Assembly (NCBI GenBank): GCA_947452415.1
Contig: CANGCT010000004.1
Coordinates: 1 to 59,113, forward strand
DNA from: Flavobacteriaceae bacterium
GTDB lineage: Bacteria > Bacteroidota > Bacteroidia > Flavobacteriales > Flavobacteriaceae
Length of the DNA stretch: 59,113 nucleotides
Direction: 5' to 3'
The notes below the pieces were generated by a model, which saw only the letters and a program-made list of their open reading frames with translations, ran no database searches and was not told the DNA's origin. The translations under genes and the position numbers were made by a program. Positions 58,776 to 59,113 of this stretch are shown piece after piece; the first letter of the stretch is position 1; each line of letters opens with the position of its first letter.

Positions 58776-58940
58776 GTTGTGACTTTGATTTTTCAGAGGA
58801 ACATTAAAAGGGAATTAGGTTAAAAACCTAGGCTGTACCCGCAACTGTATGCTATTATGCTTGTTGTTATCTACAAAGTCACTTTTCGTCACGGCGAATG
58901 GGAAGGCAAACAACAAGACGCAAGCCAGGAGACCTGCCAT
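58776..58940 (+). promoter_or_regulatory. Cobalamin (B12) riboswitch
   Basis: Conserved cobalamin aptamer text is present: AAAAGGGAATTAGGT near 58806-58820, CTGTACCCGCAACTGTA near 58833-58849 and the B12 box AAGCCAGGAGACCTGCC at 58922-58938. Supporting helices include CTTGTTGTT (58860-58868) with AACAACAAG (58909-58917), and GTGACTTTG (58779-58787) with CAAAGTCAC (58874-58882). It precedes a receptor start by about 100 bases. No clear T-run terminator follows; CAAACTTT/AAGGTTTG at about 58956-58979 could act at translation level. Cobalamin binding would switch the receptor off. Confidence 0.92.
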
Positions 58941-59036
58941 TTTACATTGAGTATCAAACTTTCGGGAAAAAAGGTTTGGGTATGGGTAATTCTGTGCTTT
59001 TCTCCCACGATTATTAAATTAGTAGTAACTAAAAAA

Positions 59037-59113
59037 ATGAACAAAAATTTCATTCGTTTCAGTGCATGTATTGCATTGGCGACCACTTGCGGCTATGCCC
59101 AAGTAAAAGATTC
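59037..59113 (+). CDS. Start of a TonB-dependent receptor (probable BtuB), truncated
   Basis: Only the first 25 codons are in the window: MNKNFIRFSACIALATTCGYAQ, a signal peptide ending in an Ala-x-Ala-like site before VKD. The position right after a cobalamin riboswitch and opposite an ABC importer unit marks it as the outer-membrane B12 receptor (BtuB-like TonB-dependent receptor). The barrel itself lies outside. The identity is inferred from the control element and context. Confidence 0.7.
   Translation, partial: MNKNFIRFSACIALATTCGYAQVKD

Overview
The window comes from the chromosome of a low-GC member of the Bacteroidota, most likely Flavobacteriaceae close to Flavobacterium. The grounds are type IX secretion sorting domains (two proteins), many TAnnTTTG promoter boxes ahead of genes, weak or absent Shine-Dalgarno signals, a short (950-residue) CarB without the C-terminal regulatory domain, and families typical of the group (TPR plus TonB-type barrel pair, four-helix-bundle protein, GxxExxY protein). 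No rRNA or tRNA gene was seen.

Layout. 1-7.4 kb: housekeeping (DUF1572 end, a lipoprotein, TerC, an FAD-linked oxidase, purA, a Fur-family regulator, a RelA/SpoT enzyme). 7.4-8.4 kb: an HUH (Y1) transposase beside a block of REP-like palindromes. 8.4-12.7 kb: a serine hydrolase, a SpoU-type RNA methyltransferase and a T9SS-exported protein. 12.7-25.8 kb: a surface-polysaccharide locus with 3-amino-sugar enzymes (sugar 3,4-ketoisomerase, aminotransferase, acyltransferase), a flippase, six glycosyltransferases, a methyltransferase and two large membrane proteins, one of them broken by a frameshift. 25.8-39.1 kb: an FtsE-like ATPase, a large TPR protein and outer-membrane barrel protein split by a four-helix-bundle gene with inverted-repeat flanks, asnB, rpmH and carB.

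39.2-46.8 kb is the most unusual part. Six short gene units are separated by about 140-bp imperfect palindromes whose ends are AAC...GTT boxes. They are two type II toxin-antitoxin pairs, a three-gene unit with an Ntn hydrolase, and three single exported-protein or lipoprotein genes. A tyrosine recombinase gene lies at one end, with a strong inverted repeat between it and the first unit. This looks like an integron-type gene-cassette array with attC-like sites, but with a recombinase that lacks the usual IntI-specific insertion and that is transcribed toward the cassettes. Four of the palindromes also carry a conserved TATATTTG box, which in three cases points at the next gene.

46.9-59.1 kb: a YkgJ-like cysteine-cluster protein, an NYN nuclease-like protein, a CDF metal transporter, a thioesterase, RmuC, a small toxin-antitoxin pair, two RNA-modification enzymes (RluE-like and TrmL), a secreted GH53 galactanase, and a vitamin B12 uptake locus. 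That locus has an ABC ATPase, permease and binding lipoprotein on the minus strand. On the plus strand a cobalamin riboswitch precedes the start of an outer-membrane receptor that runs off the end. The ABC genes are split by a GxxExxY gene flanked by a perfect 17-bp inverted repeat.

A recurring theme is short-word repeat DNA at gene borders and inside genes: ATAGACG-type words around the four-helix-bundle gene and inside a signal peptide, AACCTAC repeats inside the aminotransferase gene, a C10 run ahead of a lipoprotein gene, and a 41-bp tandem repeat ahead of the acyltransferase gene. Start sites were adjusted where an extended reading frame ran through a promoter or repeat.
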